NCBI RefSeq assembly: GCF_009905375.1
Contig: NC_133655.1
Coordinates: 172,297,141 to 172,361,140, forward strand
DNA from: Apium graveolens
Taxonomy: Eukaryota; Streptophyta; Magnoliopsida; Apiales; Apiaceae
Direction of reading: 5' to 3'
Length of the DNA: 64,000 nucleotides
Positions within the stretch are counted from its first letter, which is position 1. Each line of letters starts with the position of its first letter. Under the pieces are notes generated by a model, which made no database searches, was not told where the DNA came from, and saw nothing but the letters and a program-made list of their open reading frames with translations. The translations under genes were made by a program, and so were the position numbers. Below are positions 42,759 to 55,279 of the stretch, piece after piece.

Positions 42759-45700
42759 CTAAAGCCAATCACCCTGATATCTAATACCCATCTTCTCTTT
42801 ATGATGATCAAAGTGAATCTGAGACAATGACTTTGTGAGTGGGTCTGCTACGTTGTTATGTGTGTCAACTCTCTCAATCTCAATATCTCCTCTTTCAATG
42901 ATTTCCCTAATCAAATGAAAGCGTCGCAAAACATGTTTGGAATTTTTATGAGATCTAGGTTCCTTGACTTGTGCTATTGCTGCGTTGTTATCATAATACA
43001 ACACAATAGGCTCCTCAATGCTAGGAACAACTCCCAACTCAAAAACAAATTTTCTCATCCAAATGGCTTCTTTTGCAGCCTCACTTGCAGCTATATACTC
43101 TGCTTCCGCTGTGGAGTCAGCCGTTGTAGAGTGTTTGGAACTTTTCCAACTAATCGCACCACCATTCAGAGAAAACACGTACCCTGACATGGATTTGCTA
43201 TCATCACTTTCTGATTGAAAACTAGAGTCAGTATAACCCTCTATTTTCAACTCAGATGCACCACCAAAAACAAGAAAAATATCCTTAATCCTTCGCAAGT
43301 ACTTAAGGATGTTCTTCACTGCTTTCTAGTGGTCTTCACCTGGATTGGACTGATTTCTGCTCATCACACTGATTGAATAAGCAACATCAGGCCTAGTATA
43401 TAACATCGCGTACATGATAGATCCTATTGCTGAAGCATAAGGAATCTTACTCATACGCTCTCTTTCCTCAGGTGTCTTAGGAGACATCTTTTCGGAAAGG
43501 AACATTCCATGGCTCATCGGTATGAGACCTTTTTTGGAGTTTTCCATGCTAAACCTTTTAAGCACTTTCTGGATGTATGTACCCTGGGTAAGACCTATCA
43601 TTCTTCTATATCTATCTCTATATATCTTCATACCGAGAATGTAGGATGCTTCTCCCAAGTCCTTTATAGTGAAGTTCTTCGATAGCCACACTTTGACTGA
43701 TTGCAGCATCGGTATATCATTTCCTATAAGAAGTATGTCATCCACATACAATACAAGAAATGTTACCGCGCTCCCACTAACCTTCTTGTAGACACATGGT
43801 TCATCTATGTTTTTGATAAAACCAAACTCTTTCATTGTCTCATCAAAACGGATGTTCCATCTATGAGAAGCTTGCTTTAAACCATATATAGTTCACAGCA
43901 ACTTACATACTAGGTGTTCATTTCCCTTGGAAAGAAAACCCTCTTGCTGTTTCATATACACTTCCTCTTCAAGTTTCCCATTGAGGAAGGCCGTTTTCAC
44001 GTCCATTTGCCAGATCTCATAGTTGTAGTAAGCAGCAATCGCAAGCAAAATCCAAATTAATTTTAGTAGGGTTACAGGAAAAAAAGTTTCATCAAAGTCA
44101 ATCCCTTGCCTTTGTCTGAATCCTTTTGCCACGAGCCTGGCCTTATAGGTCTCCACCTGGCCATCTGCTTCAATCTTTCTTTTGTACACCCATTTACACT
44201 CAATAGGCTTCATACCCTCAGGTGCTTCAACCAAAGTCCATACTTGGTTGGTATATATAGATTCCATTTCGGATTTCATGGCACTTTGCCATTTCTCTGA
44301 GTCAACACTACTCATAGCCTCATTATAGGTCATAGGGTCGTCATCATCAATGATTGACAACTCATTGTCATTCTCAATGATAAGGCCATAATACCTCTCA
44401 GGTTGGCGAGACACTCTCCTTGACCTACGAATGGGCTATTCCACCGAAGGTTGTTTAGTCTGAATAGGTGTTTCCACTTGATCCGTAGTAGTTTGTGCTT
44501 CTTGAACTTCATCAAGTTCAATTTTGCTCCCACTGTTTCCTTCAAGGATAAACTGCTTTTCCAAGAAGGTAGCATGTCTGGAAACAAACACCCTATGATC
44601 GGTGTAAAAGTAATACCCTAAAGTCTCTTTAGGATATCCCACAAAACTACAATTTACGAATCGAGATTCCAGCTTATCTGGGTCAACTTTCTTGACATAA
44701 GTTGGACACCCCAAATCTTAACGTGTTTAAGACTCAGTTTCCTTTCTTTCCATATCTCATATGGAGTTTGAGGAACAGATTTGGAAGGCACCTTATTCAG
44801 TAAATATGCTGAGGTTTCCAATGCATAACCCCGCAGGAATACTGGAAGATTCGCATAGCTCATCATGGACCGAACCATGTCTAATAAAGTTCAATTTCTC
44901 CTTTCAAATACCCCATTCAGCTGTGGAGTATATGGAGGAGTCCACTGGGAGACTATACCATTTTCTTTGAGATAATCTAGAAACTCTCCATTCAAGTATT
45001 CACCACCTCGATCTGATCGAAGAGTTATAATACTATGTTTGGTTTGTTTCTCCACTTCATGCTTATATTCTTTGAACTTTTCAAAGGCTTCAGACTTGTA
45101 TTTCATCAAATACACATATCCGAATCTAGATCGATCATCTATGAAAGTAATGAAGTATGAAAATCCACCCATGGCTTGTGTAGACATTGGTCCACATACC
45201 TCTGTGTGTACCAATCCTATCAAATCTGCAGCCCTCTCTCCATGTCCACTAAATGGAGATTTGGTCATTTTACCCAATAGACAAGACTCGCATGTAGGAT
45301 ATGATTCAAAATCAAAGGGGTCAAGTAACCCTTCCTTATGCAATGTCCGCAGTCTATTTTCACTAATGTGACCAAGTCTGCAGTGCCACAAAAAGGTGAG
45401 ATTTTCATCATCCCTTTTTCTTTTATTAGTATGTTCAATTTGTAGTAAATCAGGCTCTACGTCACATACATACAGACCATTATTTAAAATACCACTTCCA
45501 TAAAGAACTTTATCTCTAAGAATTGAACATTTATTATTCTGAATAACAAACGAAAATCCAGGCAAGTCTAAAATGGGAATAGAAATAATATTCCTCATAA
45601 TCTAGGGAACAAAATAACAATTATTTAAAACAATAGTCTTGCCCGTAGGCATATGTAAATGAAATGATCCTATAGCTTCAGCAGCAACTCTCGCTCCATT

Positions 45701-46684
45701 TCCCATCTGTAGAATCACCTCCTCTTCCTCAAGAGTCCTACTTCTTCTTAGTCCCTGCAATGAATTACAAATATGAGAACCACAGGCGGTATCTAATACC
45801 CAAATAGAAATTTGATTTAATGACATATTCACTTCAATCATGAACATACCTGAAGCAGAAGCGGTAGTCTCACTACCCTTCTTCTTCTTCAATTCTACAA
45901 GGTAAACCTTGCAGTTCCTCTTCTAGTGCCCCACCTTATTACAGTGGAAGCAAACAGCTTTGCTCTTGGGGTCTTCAGCTTTTGATGGAACCTGCTTTTT
46001 CTCACCTACTTTTTTCTTCTTAGCAGGGTTCTTCTTCCTTTTCTTAGGATTGGAACCTTTACCAATTAGAAGAACAGAGCTCTTATTAGGGGGGAAATTC
46101 GATTCCGCAGTCTTCAACATGTTGTGGAGTTCAGCCAGGCTGACATCCAGCTTATTCATGTGAAAGTTCATAACAAACTGCGAAAACGAACCCGGAAGTG
46201 ATTGTAAGACCAAGTCTTAGCTCACCTCCCCATCCATGGCAAAACCAAGTTGTCCAAGACGTTCAATCAAATTGATCATCTTAAGTACATGGTCATTTAT
46301 AGATGATCCCTCAGACATCCTACAACCGAACAGCTCCTTCGATATCTCATAACGAGCTGTCCTCCCTGCCACATCATACAACTCTTGTAGATGCATAAAG
46401 ATAGTGTGAGCATCCATATGCTCATGCTGCTTCTGTAGCTCAATGTTCATGGAAGTTAGCATGATGCATTGAGCAACATTTGCATCATCTATCCACTTAC
46501 GATACACAACATGTTCATCATTATGTGCATCGTTAGCTGGTTCAGTAGGTTTAGGTGAGCCAAGCACATATTCCAGCTTCTCAACCCTGAGAATAATTCT
46601 CAAGTTTCGAAGCCAGTCAGCAAAATTAGGACCAGTCAACTTGTGAGCATTTAGTATACTCTGGAGTGATAGTGCAGACGACAT
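42759..46684 (-). pseudogene. Copia-C gag-pol, broken by stops
   Basis: Start taken at MSSALSLQSILNAHKLTG (46684), matching the Copia-B start; an upstream in-frame Met exists at 46717 but has no counterpart. Visible blocks: Gag with ADWLRNLRIILRVEKLEY; knuckle CFHCNKVGH, after which a stop replaces Trp; protease WVLDTACGSHICN (DTA instead of DTG, probably inactive); HCRLGHISENRLRTLH; integrase with GLVHTEVCGPM, FIDDRSRFGYVYL, LRSDRGGEY and YTPQLNGVFERRN; RT with WQMDVKTAFLNGKLEEEVYM and VLYVDDILLIGND; RNase H with GYTDSSFQSESDD, STAEAEYIAASEAAKEAIW and YDNNAAIAQVKEPRSH, ending MGIRYQGDWL. Same domain order as Copia-B, roughly 1300 codons, no longer functional. Confidence 0.9.
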
Positions 46685-46879
46685 AACATATATAGTAAAT
46701 CTGTAAATGATGAACACATAACAACACTTAGCAAATATTCAATTTCATTTCAAAACACTATATGAATCGGGTCTTTATTCATAAGTGGCTCCCACTATTT
46801 TATCTAATTTATACAACCCCCTTAAGTGAAAAATTAAGCATTCATAATGCTAGTGGGAATAGGGATCTTACATTCCATC

Positions 46880-47210
46880 ACACAACCTCGGCTGTAGCAC
46901 GAAACGTCATGTGATGTTCAATAGGTAGACAACTCTTGTCAATTACATCTTATGTTATTCCCTAATAAAACTTTAGCCTCTTGAATAATTGAGTCATGGC
47001 TGTAGCACGACAGACTCAATATTCTAAGTCAAGTCTAACCCAACATTTCGTACAATTGAATCAGTCTCCAACGACCCACGGCTGCAGCACGTAACGACCT
47101 TTAGATTCTAATTCAATGTACACATCTCTATGTAATAGACAAGTATTTCTTATTTCCAAATCAAAGCCCTTGGTTGTAGCATGAAACGACAATGATTTTA
47201 AAATAAAAAC
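46880..47210 (-). repeat. Four hairpins with a common loop sequence in Copia-C leader
   Basis: Repeats at 46889 (CGGCTGTAGCACGAAACGTC), 46997 (TGGCTGTAGCACGA), 47078 (ACGGCTGCAGCACGTAACGA) and 47170 (TTGGTTGTAGCATGAAACGA). Each is enclosed by a different inverted pair: CATCACA/TGTGATG, ATTGAGTC/GACTCAAT, ATTGAAT/ATTCAAT and AAATCA/TGATTT. Confidence 0.75.
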
Positions 47211-47939
47211 TACTTTCTACCATGTTGGAAGGCTTTGACCGACACAAGCTCGTTGTGTCATTGGCCAATTACTACTTGATATTATTTAATTTTAGAGGGA
47301 TTATATTATGTTACAATCATAATCATATTATAAAGAGATTCCTCCTTTTAAATTAAATATTTCAAATTAATAATCGATAATCAGATGATTCCCAGATCGG
47401 GGGGGGCATTGTCAAGAGGCGTCACTTAATACCCCTTTCTTACAGATCGAAATCTGCTTTTGACATAATCATCCTTTCTCTCAAAATTGAAAATTCATAT
47501 TTAATTACGTGTTTCATAAACACAAGAATCTCATGATTTTATTCATAATATTATTGTTAAGGCAAGAAATGATTCATATTCTAGATTTTCTAGAGCACGC
47601 CTTATATTGATTTAAGTTCACCTAAATCTATCATCGCATGGTAAACATAGGCATATATCTCATATATAAAAATAAATAAACAAGTAAGCATGCAAGTAAT
47701 ATCATGTCACACATTGATATAATGATGTATGGATTTATTGTAGCATTTAAAAGCAATTAAAACAATTAAAACATGCTTTAAAACACTTTAGGGAATATAA
47801 ACAGTTCAAAACTTTTATATAAAAAATATTTGACCACTCCATTAGATCCATTTCGGAAAAACGAATCGAACAATATATTGCACGCCCAAAACGGAGTTAC
47901 GAAACTCCCAAAAAATCAATTTTAATATAGACAAAGGGT

Positions 47940-48076
47940 TGTAACGCATTACAGGAATGCGTTACACGCCTGTAACGCATTCCGGTAATGCGTTACAACC
48001 CTGTTAAGCCATTAACAGGTGTAACGCATCCCGTGAATGTGCAACAGGGTGTAATGCATTTACGGAATGCGCGACA
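47940..48076. repeat. Cluster of four 27-bp palindromes in Copia-C leader
   Basis: Units at 47940-47966, 47971-47997, 48020-48046 and 48050-48076, each beginning TGTAAYGCAT and ending (A)ATGYGYRACA; the first two are nearly perfect inverted repeats. Between units 2 and 3 is a separate perfect hairpin, CTGTTAAGCCATTAACAG (48001-48018). Confidence 0.9.
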
Positions 48077-48651
48077 CCCCTTCCCGCGCGTGCGCCTCAC
48101 GCGCCCAGGCCAACCGACCGTTGCAGTTTTCAGTTTTTTTTTGTTTATTCCTGCCATGTATCTTGTTGTCAGCCATTACAAAACAAAAAAAAGTGAAACC
48201 CCTTTCCCTTTATTCCTTATTAATAACTCTTTATTAATTTATTATTTTAATTTTATTATTAATAAATTAATTAACATTTATTTTAATAAATTAATAAAAA
48301 TCAAAATAATATGATTTCTTAAATTAGGAAGTAGCAGAAAATTATCAGATCAGCCATGGGTCCTCGTGCAAATTTTAATCATAATTATTCACATGCATAA
48401 TTATTTCATGAATTTTTAATTAAAACAATTTTAAAAATTCATAAAAAATAATCTACACATCACAAAATTATGAAAAAAATACCTAGATGATCTACAACAC
48501 TTGTAGAACCCAGATCAGTAGTCAAGATATTATGCAAAAATTATTTCGAATTAATTCATAATTAAATCTAAATAAACTTGCAAAAATCATAACAAATCCA
48601 TACATGCATTAAAAAATCTGAAATTTTTTATATCAATCTCTATATGCAAAA

Positions 48652-48667
48652 CCTAGCTTTGATGCCA
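48652..48667 (-). other. Copia-C primer-binding site
   Basis: Element strand reads TGGCATCAAAGCTAGG, two changes from the initiator-tRNA-Met PBS core TGGTATCAGAGC. Confidence 0.75.
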
Positions 48668-48668
48668 T

Positions 48669-50242
48669 TGAAGAAATTTACGGATGAGCGGAAGCGTGAT
48701 ATAACATTTATTTCGTAAAAACCATATACCACACATATAGAAAAATGTATAAAAAGAAAAACTGAGGAATCGTAACCATACCTTGTGATCGAAGCTTTAT
48801 AAAAATGGAGTGCTAGCAGTTGCTCCTCAGCGTGTGAAGCACTCTACCGGTATCCACCTTGAATGATCCTCTTCGATGAACCTTTTTATAAAACCGAGCT
48901 TTTATAAAAATAGAGTTTTTGGGAGAGAGAGAGAGAGAGAGGAAGAATATGGAGGCTAGGGTTTTTACAAAACCAAAATTGTGTAAATAGAATGAGCCAT
49001 CTCATTCTATTTATAGGGCTCTCCTAGGGTTATAAAATATATCTTTATATATATATATTAACCCCCACATTTTATCTTTATAAAATGCTTTAATAATAAT
49101 TAAAACTATTTTAATCATTATTTCCTTTTCTAAACTATTTAGAAAATAATTTTCTCTCTCATTATTTCATCAAAGAAAATATTCTTTTATGGTGTGACCC
49201 TGTAGGTTCAATATTATTCTGGTAGTAGAAATAAATAATAATAAACTTTTATTAATTATTTATATGAATACTAAAATTCACTAAATATAATTAACTGATT
49301 AATTATATTTATTCTACATCGTGAGTGATGCTTCTCAACATATCGCGACTATCCGGATAATATGAATTCACTGCTTAGAATACCAAGAACATGTCAGTGA
49401 CTAGTTACCGTATAATGAATTCCTTCTACCCTTATAATATCCGGATTAAATACAAGGCATGGATCTTGTGTCAGGCCTATCAAATTTAATCATAAGATTT
49501 CTTATTCATAATGCAAAGTTCATATTAATGCAAATTAGAAACTCCTTTCTAATTTCATACACTCTGGCCAGAGATTCCAGAACTCGTATACTAAGAATAA
49601 CATAGGATATTCTCTTCCTATACTGGAAGGGGTAGATCCTCTATTAACGTTAACTATCTCTGTACACAAATCCCTATGCCCAGAATAGACCTAATGGATG
49701 TCCTTGAGACAAAGGACTAAACCAAAGCACAGTTCATTATATACAAGATAACTTTAACGATCTCAAGTCTAAGGACACTTGTACAACTATCACTCAGTGA
49801 ACCACTATTGACACATGAGTAATCTCCATTAGTTGTTCAACTATCGAGTCATGTTCAGTGAACTTATTCCCTAATAAGCACCTACATACTAGCTATAATG
49901 TCACCACACAAATGCCTATGAGAACAGACATCCTCCTGAAAGGAGCAAGCATAGTATGTACTAATCTTTGCGGATCCACTAACATCCGATTAGTTATCCT
50001 ATAATCAGGAACTGTTTAAGTCTAGAGTTATCATCTTCTAGATCTCACTATTATTATCTCATTATAATTCTACGAACCTTTACTCTAAACTAAGGAACAT
50101 CTTATTTAATACACTTTAAATAGATAAAGCCCATAATAAAATCAAAACAAGTCTTTTATTAATTTCAATGAAATCAAATAGGAATACAAGAAAGTTCTTC
50201 CTAACTCATCATACATGATTGGAATTAGGACAAACACTTTCA
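48669..50242 (-). repeat. Copia-C 5' LTR (right copy)
   Basis: 1574 bp, TGAAGAAATTT...AACACTTTCA. It includes a GA microsatellite (48922-48942) and an AT run near 49045. The AATAAAC and promoter-like signals are in the same layout as Copia-B. Confidence 0.8.
49007..49015 (-). promoter_or_regulatory. Putative TATA box of Copia-C LTR
   Basis: TATAAATAG on the minus strand, same box as in Copia-B. Confidence 0.5.
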
Positions 50243-52852
50243 TTGACTATCGGGATTTGAATAAGCTCACTATCAAGAATAAGTATCCTATACCGAGAAT
50301 CGACGATTTGTTCGATCAGCTAAAAGGAGCCGCATGGTTTTCGAAGATAGATTTGCGATCGGGCTATCATCAATTAAAGATTAAAGCTGAAGATATTTCC
50401 AAGACTGCATTCCGTACTAGATATGGACATTACGAGTTTCTTGTAATGGCATTCGGGTTGACCAACACGCCAGCATCATTCATGGATCTGATGAACAGGG
50501 TATTCAAGAAATACTTGGATAAATTCGTGATTGTATTTATCGATGACATCTTGATTTACTCAAAGACAGAAGAAGAACATGCTGAGCACTTGAGGATAGC
50601 TTTGGAAATTCTAAGGAAAGAGCAACTATATGCGAAATTCTCAAAATGTGAATTTTGGTTGAAGGAAGTACAATTTCTAGGGCACATCATCAGTAGAGAA
50701 GGCATTTAAGTCGATCCAGCGAAGATTGAAGCTGTGTTGAGTTGGGAAAGGCCAAAGACACCGACGGATGTTCGAAGTTTCTTGGGATTGGCAGGATATT
50801 ATAAAAGATTTGTCAAAGATTTTGCGAAAATAGCAACGTCGTTGACCAAGTTAACTTAAAAAAGTGAAAAGTTCGTATGGGATGACAAGTGTGAAGAAAG
50901 TTTCCAAGAGCTGAAGAATCGATTAGTAACCACACCGGTCTCGTATTGCTAGATGAGTATGGAAATTTGGTCATTTACAGCGATGCTTCATACCGCGGAT
51001 TAGGATGTGTACTGATGCAGCACGGTAATATCATTGCATATGCTTCGAGACAGCTAAAACCTCATGAACAAAAATATCCTACGCATGACCTGGAATTAGC
51101 AGCGATCGTATTTACGTTGAAACTTTGGAGACACTATCTCTAAGGTGAGAAATGGGAAATCTACACGGATCATAAAAGTCTGAAGTACATCTTTACGCAT
51201 AAGGAACTGAACATGAGACAACGCCGATGGCTGGAATTGATTAAAGATTATGATGTTACAATCAGTTATCATCCAGGAAAAGCGAATGTTGTGGCGGATG
51301 CGCTGAGCCGGAAAGAGAGATTGAATCTGTTAACTTCATGTGAAGAATTACCCAAGGAATTTGACAAGTTGGAAATCGAGATTCGTGTTCCCAATGAATC
51401 TACTGAAGCTATTTACGCTATAACTTTTCAACTGGAATTACTAGAGAAGATTCGCCGCTATCAAGAAGAAGTGATGAGTCAAGATGACGACTTAACGGGA
51501 GAAGAAATTACAACTCTGAAGGATAACGAAGGAATTCTACGCTTTGCATCAAGAATCTGAATCCCTAACGTGGCAGAACTGAAAGAAGAAATATTGCGAG
51601 ATGCGCACAGTTCGAAGTATTCCATTCATCCAGGAAGTACAAAAATGTACCGCGATCTGAAGGAAAACTTTTGGTGGCCGAATATGAAGAAGAAAATAGC
51701 AGAATGGATAAGTAAATGCTACACATGCCAGCAAGTTAAAGCGGAACATCAACATCCGAGTGGATTACTGCAACTATTAGATATTCCAGAATGGAAATGG
51801 GAACATCTAACGATGGATTTTGTGGTAGGACTTCCAAGGACTAAAGCAAATCATGATGCGATATGGGTAATCATTGACAGATTAACAAAGTCGGCATATT
51901 TTCTACCAATTAATGAAAGATTTTCTCTCGACAAGCTAGTGCACTTGTATCTCAAGGAAATTGTGATGCGACATGGAGTTCCAATATCTATTGTATCTGA
52001 TCGAGACCCCGTTTCAATTCAAGATATTGGAAACAATTTCAAGAATGCCTTGGAAATAAATTAAACATGAGTATCGTTTATCATCCGCAAACCGATGGGA
52101 AAAGTGAAAGAAGTATCCAAATAATTAAAGACATGCTACAAGTTTGTGCGATTGACTTCGAAGGCAGTTGGGATGAGCATTTACCTTTGGTTGAATTTTC
52201 TTACAACAACAGCTATCACGCAAGCATTGGAATGCCACCGTACGAAGCGTTATATGGAAGAAAATGCAGATCACCAGTATATTGGGATGAAGATGGAGAA
52301 TGCAAGGTTTTGGGTCCAGAATTAATCCAACAGACTAAAAAAAAGATAGAACTTATTCGAAAATGATTGGATGCAGCACAAAACAGGCAACGCAAATATG
52401 TAGATCAAGCAAGGAAGGATATGGTCTACCAGGAAGGAGAGCATGTGTTACTCAAAATATCGCCATGGAAAGGATTAACCAGATTTGGCAACAAGGGTAA
52501 ATTGAAGCCATGATACGTCGGACCATTTGAAATTTTGAAGAAAGTGGGAAAAGTTACGTACGAATTAGCTTTACTGCCTCATATACAACATATTCACAAT
52601 GTGTTTCACGTGTTGATGCTTAAGCGATATAATACTGATTCTAGGCATGTAATAGAGTATGAACCGGTAGTTATCCAACCTGATTTGTCTTCTGTAGAAC
52701 AACCGATAAGAATTTTAGATCGGCAAGAGAAAGTGTTAAGAAATAAGTCTGTGTCTTTAGTGCGAGTATTGTGGAGAAACCCTACGCTTGAAAAATTAAC
52801 CTGGGAACTTGAGAGTGAAATGTTAGAGAAATATCCTCATTTGTTTTCATAG
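50243..52852 (+). pseudogene. Gypsy-A pol continued: RT, RNase H, integrase, chromodomain-like tail
   Basis: Resumes RT at [15 protein letters not shown] and shows [12 protein letters not shown] and the catalytic [11 protein letters not shown] Gln-to-TAA change stops it at 50707. RNase H (frameshift before 50946) has [17 protein letters not shown] stop at 51141 replaces Tyr in the YGE motif. Integrase (51213-52366) holds YSIHPGSTKMYRDLK, CYTCQQVKAEH, MDFVVGLPRTKANHD, HPQTDGKSERS. Stops at 51558 (Trp) and 52364 (CGA to TGA) and a frameshift near 52010 break it. The tail VRVLWRNPTLEKLTWELESE is chromodomain-like. Close relative of Gypsy-B pol; inactive. Confidence 0.9.
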
Positions 52853-52878
52853 TGAGATTCTGAGGACAGAATCCTATT

Positions 52879-52891
52879 AAGGGGGGAAGAA
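52879..52891 (+). other. Gypsy-A polypurine tract
   Basis: AAGGGGGGAAGAA immediately before the 3' LTR. Confidence 0.85.
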
Positions 52892-55279
52892 TGTAACGTC
52901 TAGGAAATTTACATCTGTATTATATCATAATTATAATAAATTATGTGTGTTAATGTGTCATTTATGTGGAATTAACTGTCAAACCCTAATTGCTATGTGT
53001 TATGTGCATTCTGTGTCGTCCCGGTATTTTTAAGATATTTTTCAGATATTTTATTTTTAATTTATAGCTTGCATTTCAAAAGTTTTACAACCCGAATTAT
53101 GATTTCAAACAGGTATTTCAAATAAAACAATGGGACTTATTTTTCATCAAATGGCTTTTACCATCGCATTATTCAGAACATCTAGGTATTTTATAAATTA
53201 TCTTGTTTTGTGAAAAATGACTTTTCCGGGCCCTATTGGGTGTTAAAAACCCCACAAAAATCACATTTTTATTTTTATAAAATTATAGGACTTTTATTTA
53301 TACCATTTCTTTGTATTTTTGCATTATTCACAATTTTTGGGGAATTTTGGCATATATATTGTATATATATAATATTTATAAATTAAATTTTAATACTCAA
53401 AAATTATAAAATTAGGGGCCTATTAATTGTAAAAAGTGTAGAATTAGGGACTTCATTTTAATTAGGAGTATTAATTTTACTACTATAAATAGCCTAATTT
53501 TTATTTAATTAATTATAATTAATCATTAAAAATTAAAAAAAATCACAAAATTCTCTTAAATTGGGTCGGGAAGAACAGGGTCGGGTCAGGAATTCAAGCT
53601 GTGATTTCTCAATGATTACAGCATCAAATCGTGCGATTCAAGTACCCAAATTGAAGGTTTTGATCTGTTCTTTCTGTTCTAGCATCAATTTCATGTTTTA
53701 ATCCGTAGTTTTTGATTTTTGATTTCTAGGGTTTATGTTCGAATTAGGGCTTTTTGATTCTAGGGTTATCATGATGTTTTGATGATTGATATAGCTTTGT
53801 TAGATGATTTACAGTCGATTCGTGGTGTTTAATTGCATAAACGATTACTGGATAGTGAATCACGATTACTAGGGTTTATGACTAATTTTCAAATTATAAC
53901 TCCATAATTTCTATGAATATTTGGTTCCTGATATGTTAGGGGTTAGATTGTACTGTTATTTAGCTTTGATTTGCACTATAGAACATTAAGTTTCATGTAC
54001 ATAATCAAAAGTTGGTATTTTGACCCAGTTGTAAGTCGGGTTGAATGATTTTGTGAACTATATGATGATTTTTGGTTCTGTTTGATGTTGTGAATATATT
54101 CTTCATGTTCTAAGCTTTATTTTGATGTATAGAACATAGGGTTTTAAGTTCAGATTAGTTAAAATATACTTTGGCCGGAGTTGTGGGTTGCAGATCACCA
54201 GAGATGAAGTTTTGGTGATGATATGGTCATGTTTTGATCATAATCGAACTTAGAAGGATACAGGGAAATATTTGGGAACAAAAATGAAATGGAATGATGT
54301 ATTTTTGGCCATGAACGGACGTTGCCGGAGTCCGGCCAAATGCTGCCAGAAACTGGAAAATTTCCAGAAATCGTTGGACCTTCAAGGTCGACCCGGTTGT
54401 GTTCTTCATGACCCGTTTGACCCGATTGGATTACCCGGTTTTGATCCAATTTTGTCAGAGTTTGATTTCTGACAAATGTTTCTGGAATTTAATTTTTATT
54501 TTTATTTTATTAATTATAAAAAAATCAGTTTTATTTATTTTATAAATTGATTAATTAATTATTTATTTAATTGATTTATATTATAAATAATTCTGAAATA
54601 TTTTCTAAACATCAGATTTAATTATTTTCTTAATTATTTATTATTTATTTATTATTTATTAATTATTTAAAAATGATTAATTATTTTGATAATTAATCAA
54701 ATAATTTTCAATAAATCATAATAAATTCATTTTAATTCCAAAAATTATAGAAAAATCATTTTTAGTTCTGATTTTTCTTAAATAATTATTTATATTTTAG
54801 GATTTAAAAATTAGTAATAATTACTTATATTGAATATTAAGTTGAATTATCCGTGTTTAATTGATATTAATAAGACCGTTAGTCCGATTCGAGCAAAACG
54901 AAAGCCCTTTTGACTCAGAAAAATAAATTCTTTTCATTAAAAATAATATTAAAACCTAATTTTTTCTAGAAATTAGTTGAATTTGTTATTTTTTTGATTA
55001 TAAGCCGAATCGCGTGCCGAGACGAGTGCAAAAAAAATTCCGAAAAATAGGGAACGAGTCAGATAATTATCAGTTGAGCGATCAGCGAGTCGATTTTGAT
55101 TCTAAAAATTATTTTAACTATAAAAATGATTATGTGCTTATGTGCTTATGTGTATGTGGTTAATCGAGTCTTACTTTCTAATATATAATATACGAGTCAG
55201 TCATAAGCGCATGGGTAGACATTAGGAACGATATGAAGTCGGTTCAAGACGCAATTGAAGTACGAAATGACTAAACCAG
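52892..55279 (+). repeat. Gypsy-A 3' LTR, left part
   Basis: Matches the 5' LTR segments 1009-2211 and 28343-29449, and shows the undisturbed target sites of Copia-A. Interrupted at 55280 by Copia-D; about 1 kb of LTR should follow beyond Copia-D. TATAAATAG at 53484-53492 repeats the promoter box. Confidence 0.9.

Larger units (their letters stand above)
46685..48651 (-). other. Copia-C 5' leader
   Basis: About 2 kb between PBS and gag, with no convincing gene (47988-48314 is a chance frame). It contains four hairpins each carrying a GGCTGTAGCACG-like loop (46880-47210), a shared hairpin GACAACTCTTGTC (46928-46940), a cluster of four palindromes (47940-48076) and a short GC-rich stretch after it (48063-48120). 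Confidence 0.7.
42727..50242 (-). mobile_element. Copia-C: decayed Ty1/copia element lacking most of its left LTR
   Basis: Minus-strand relative of Copia-B. The right LTR (48669-50242, TGAAGAAATT...ACTTTCA) is complete. At the left only the last 17 bp of the LTR remain (to 42744), directly followed by the PPT. No TSD can be shown because the left flank was deleted. Its gag-pol carries several stops. Inserted in Gypsy-A RT. Confidence 0.85.
1009..55279 (+). mobile_element. Gypsy-A: Ty3/gypsy chromovirus-type LTR retrotransposon, interrupted by four copia elements
   Basis: Host element for most of the window. The 5' LTR begins TGTAACG at 1009 and ends GTTACA at 39391; the 3' LTR begins TGTAACG at 52892. 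With insertions removed the 5' LTR is about 3.4 kb and the internal region about 6 kb. PBS follows at 39395 and a G-rich PPT at 52879-52891. Protein order is extra ORF, Gag, PR, RT, RNase H, IN and a chromodomain-like tail, as in Tekay/Del-type chromoviruses. LTR copies differ by roughly 7% in the stretch I compared by eye (start of the LTR). Copia-A and Copia-B lie in the 5' LTR, Copia-C in pol and Copia-D in the 3' LTR. The remaining 1 kb or so of the 3' LTR and the right TSD should lie beyond the window. Confidence 0.85.

Noticed and set aside
47988..48314. 108-codon frame starting in the palindrome cluster
   Set aside because: Its start lies within the repeat and its end is low-complexity Ile/Asn/Lys; no domain.
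48922..48942. GA microsatellite in the Copia-C LTR as a regulatory element
   Set aside because: A simple repeat in a decayed LTR; nothing ties it to promoter function.
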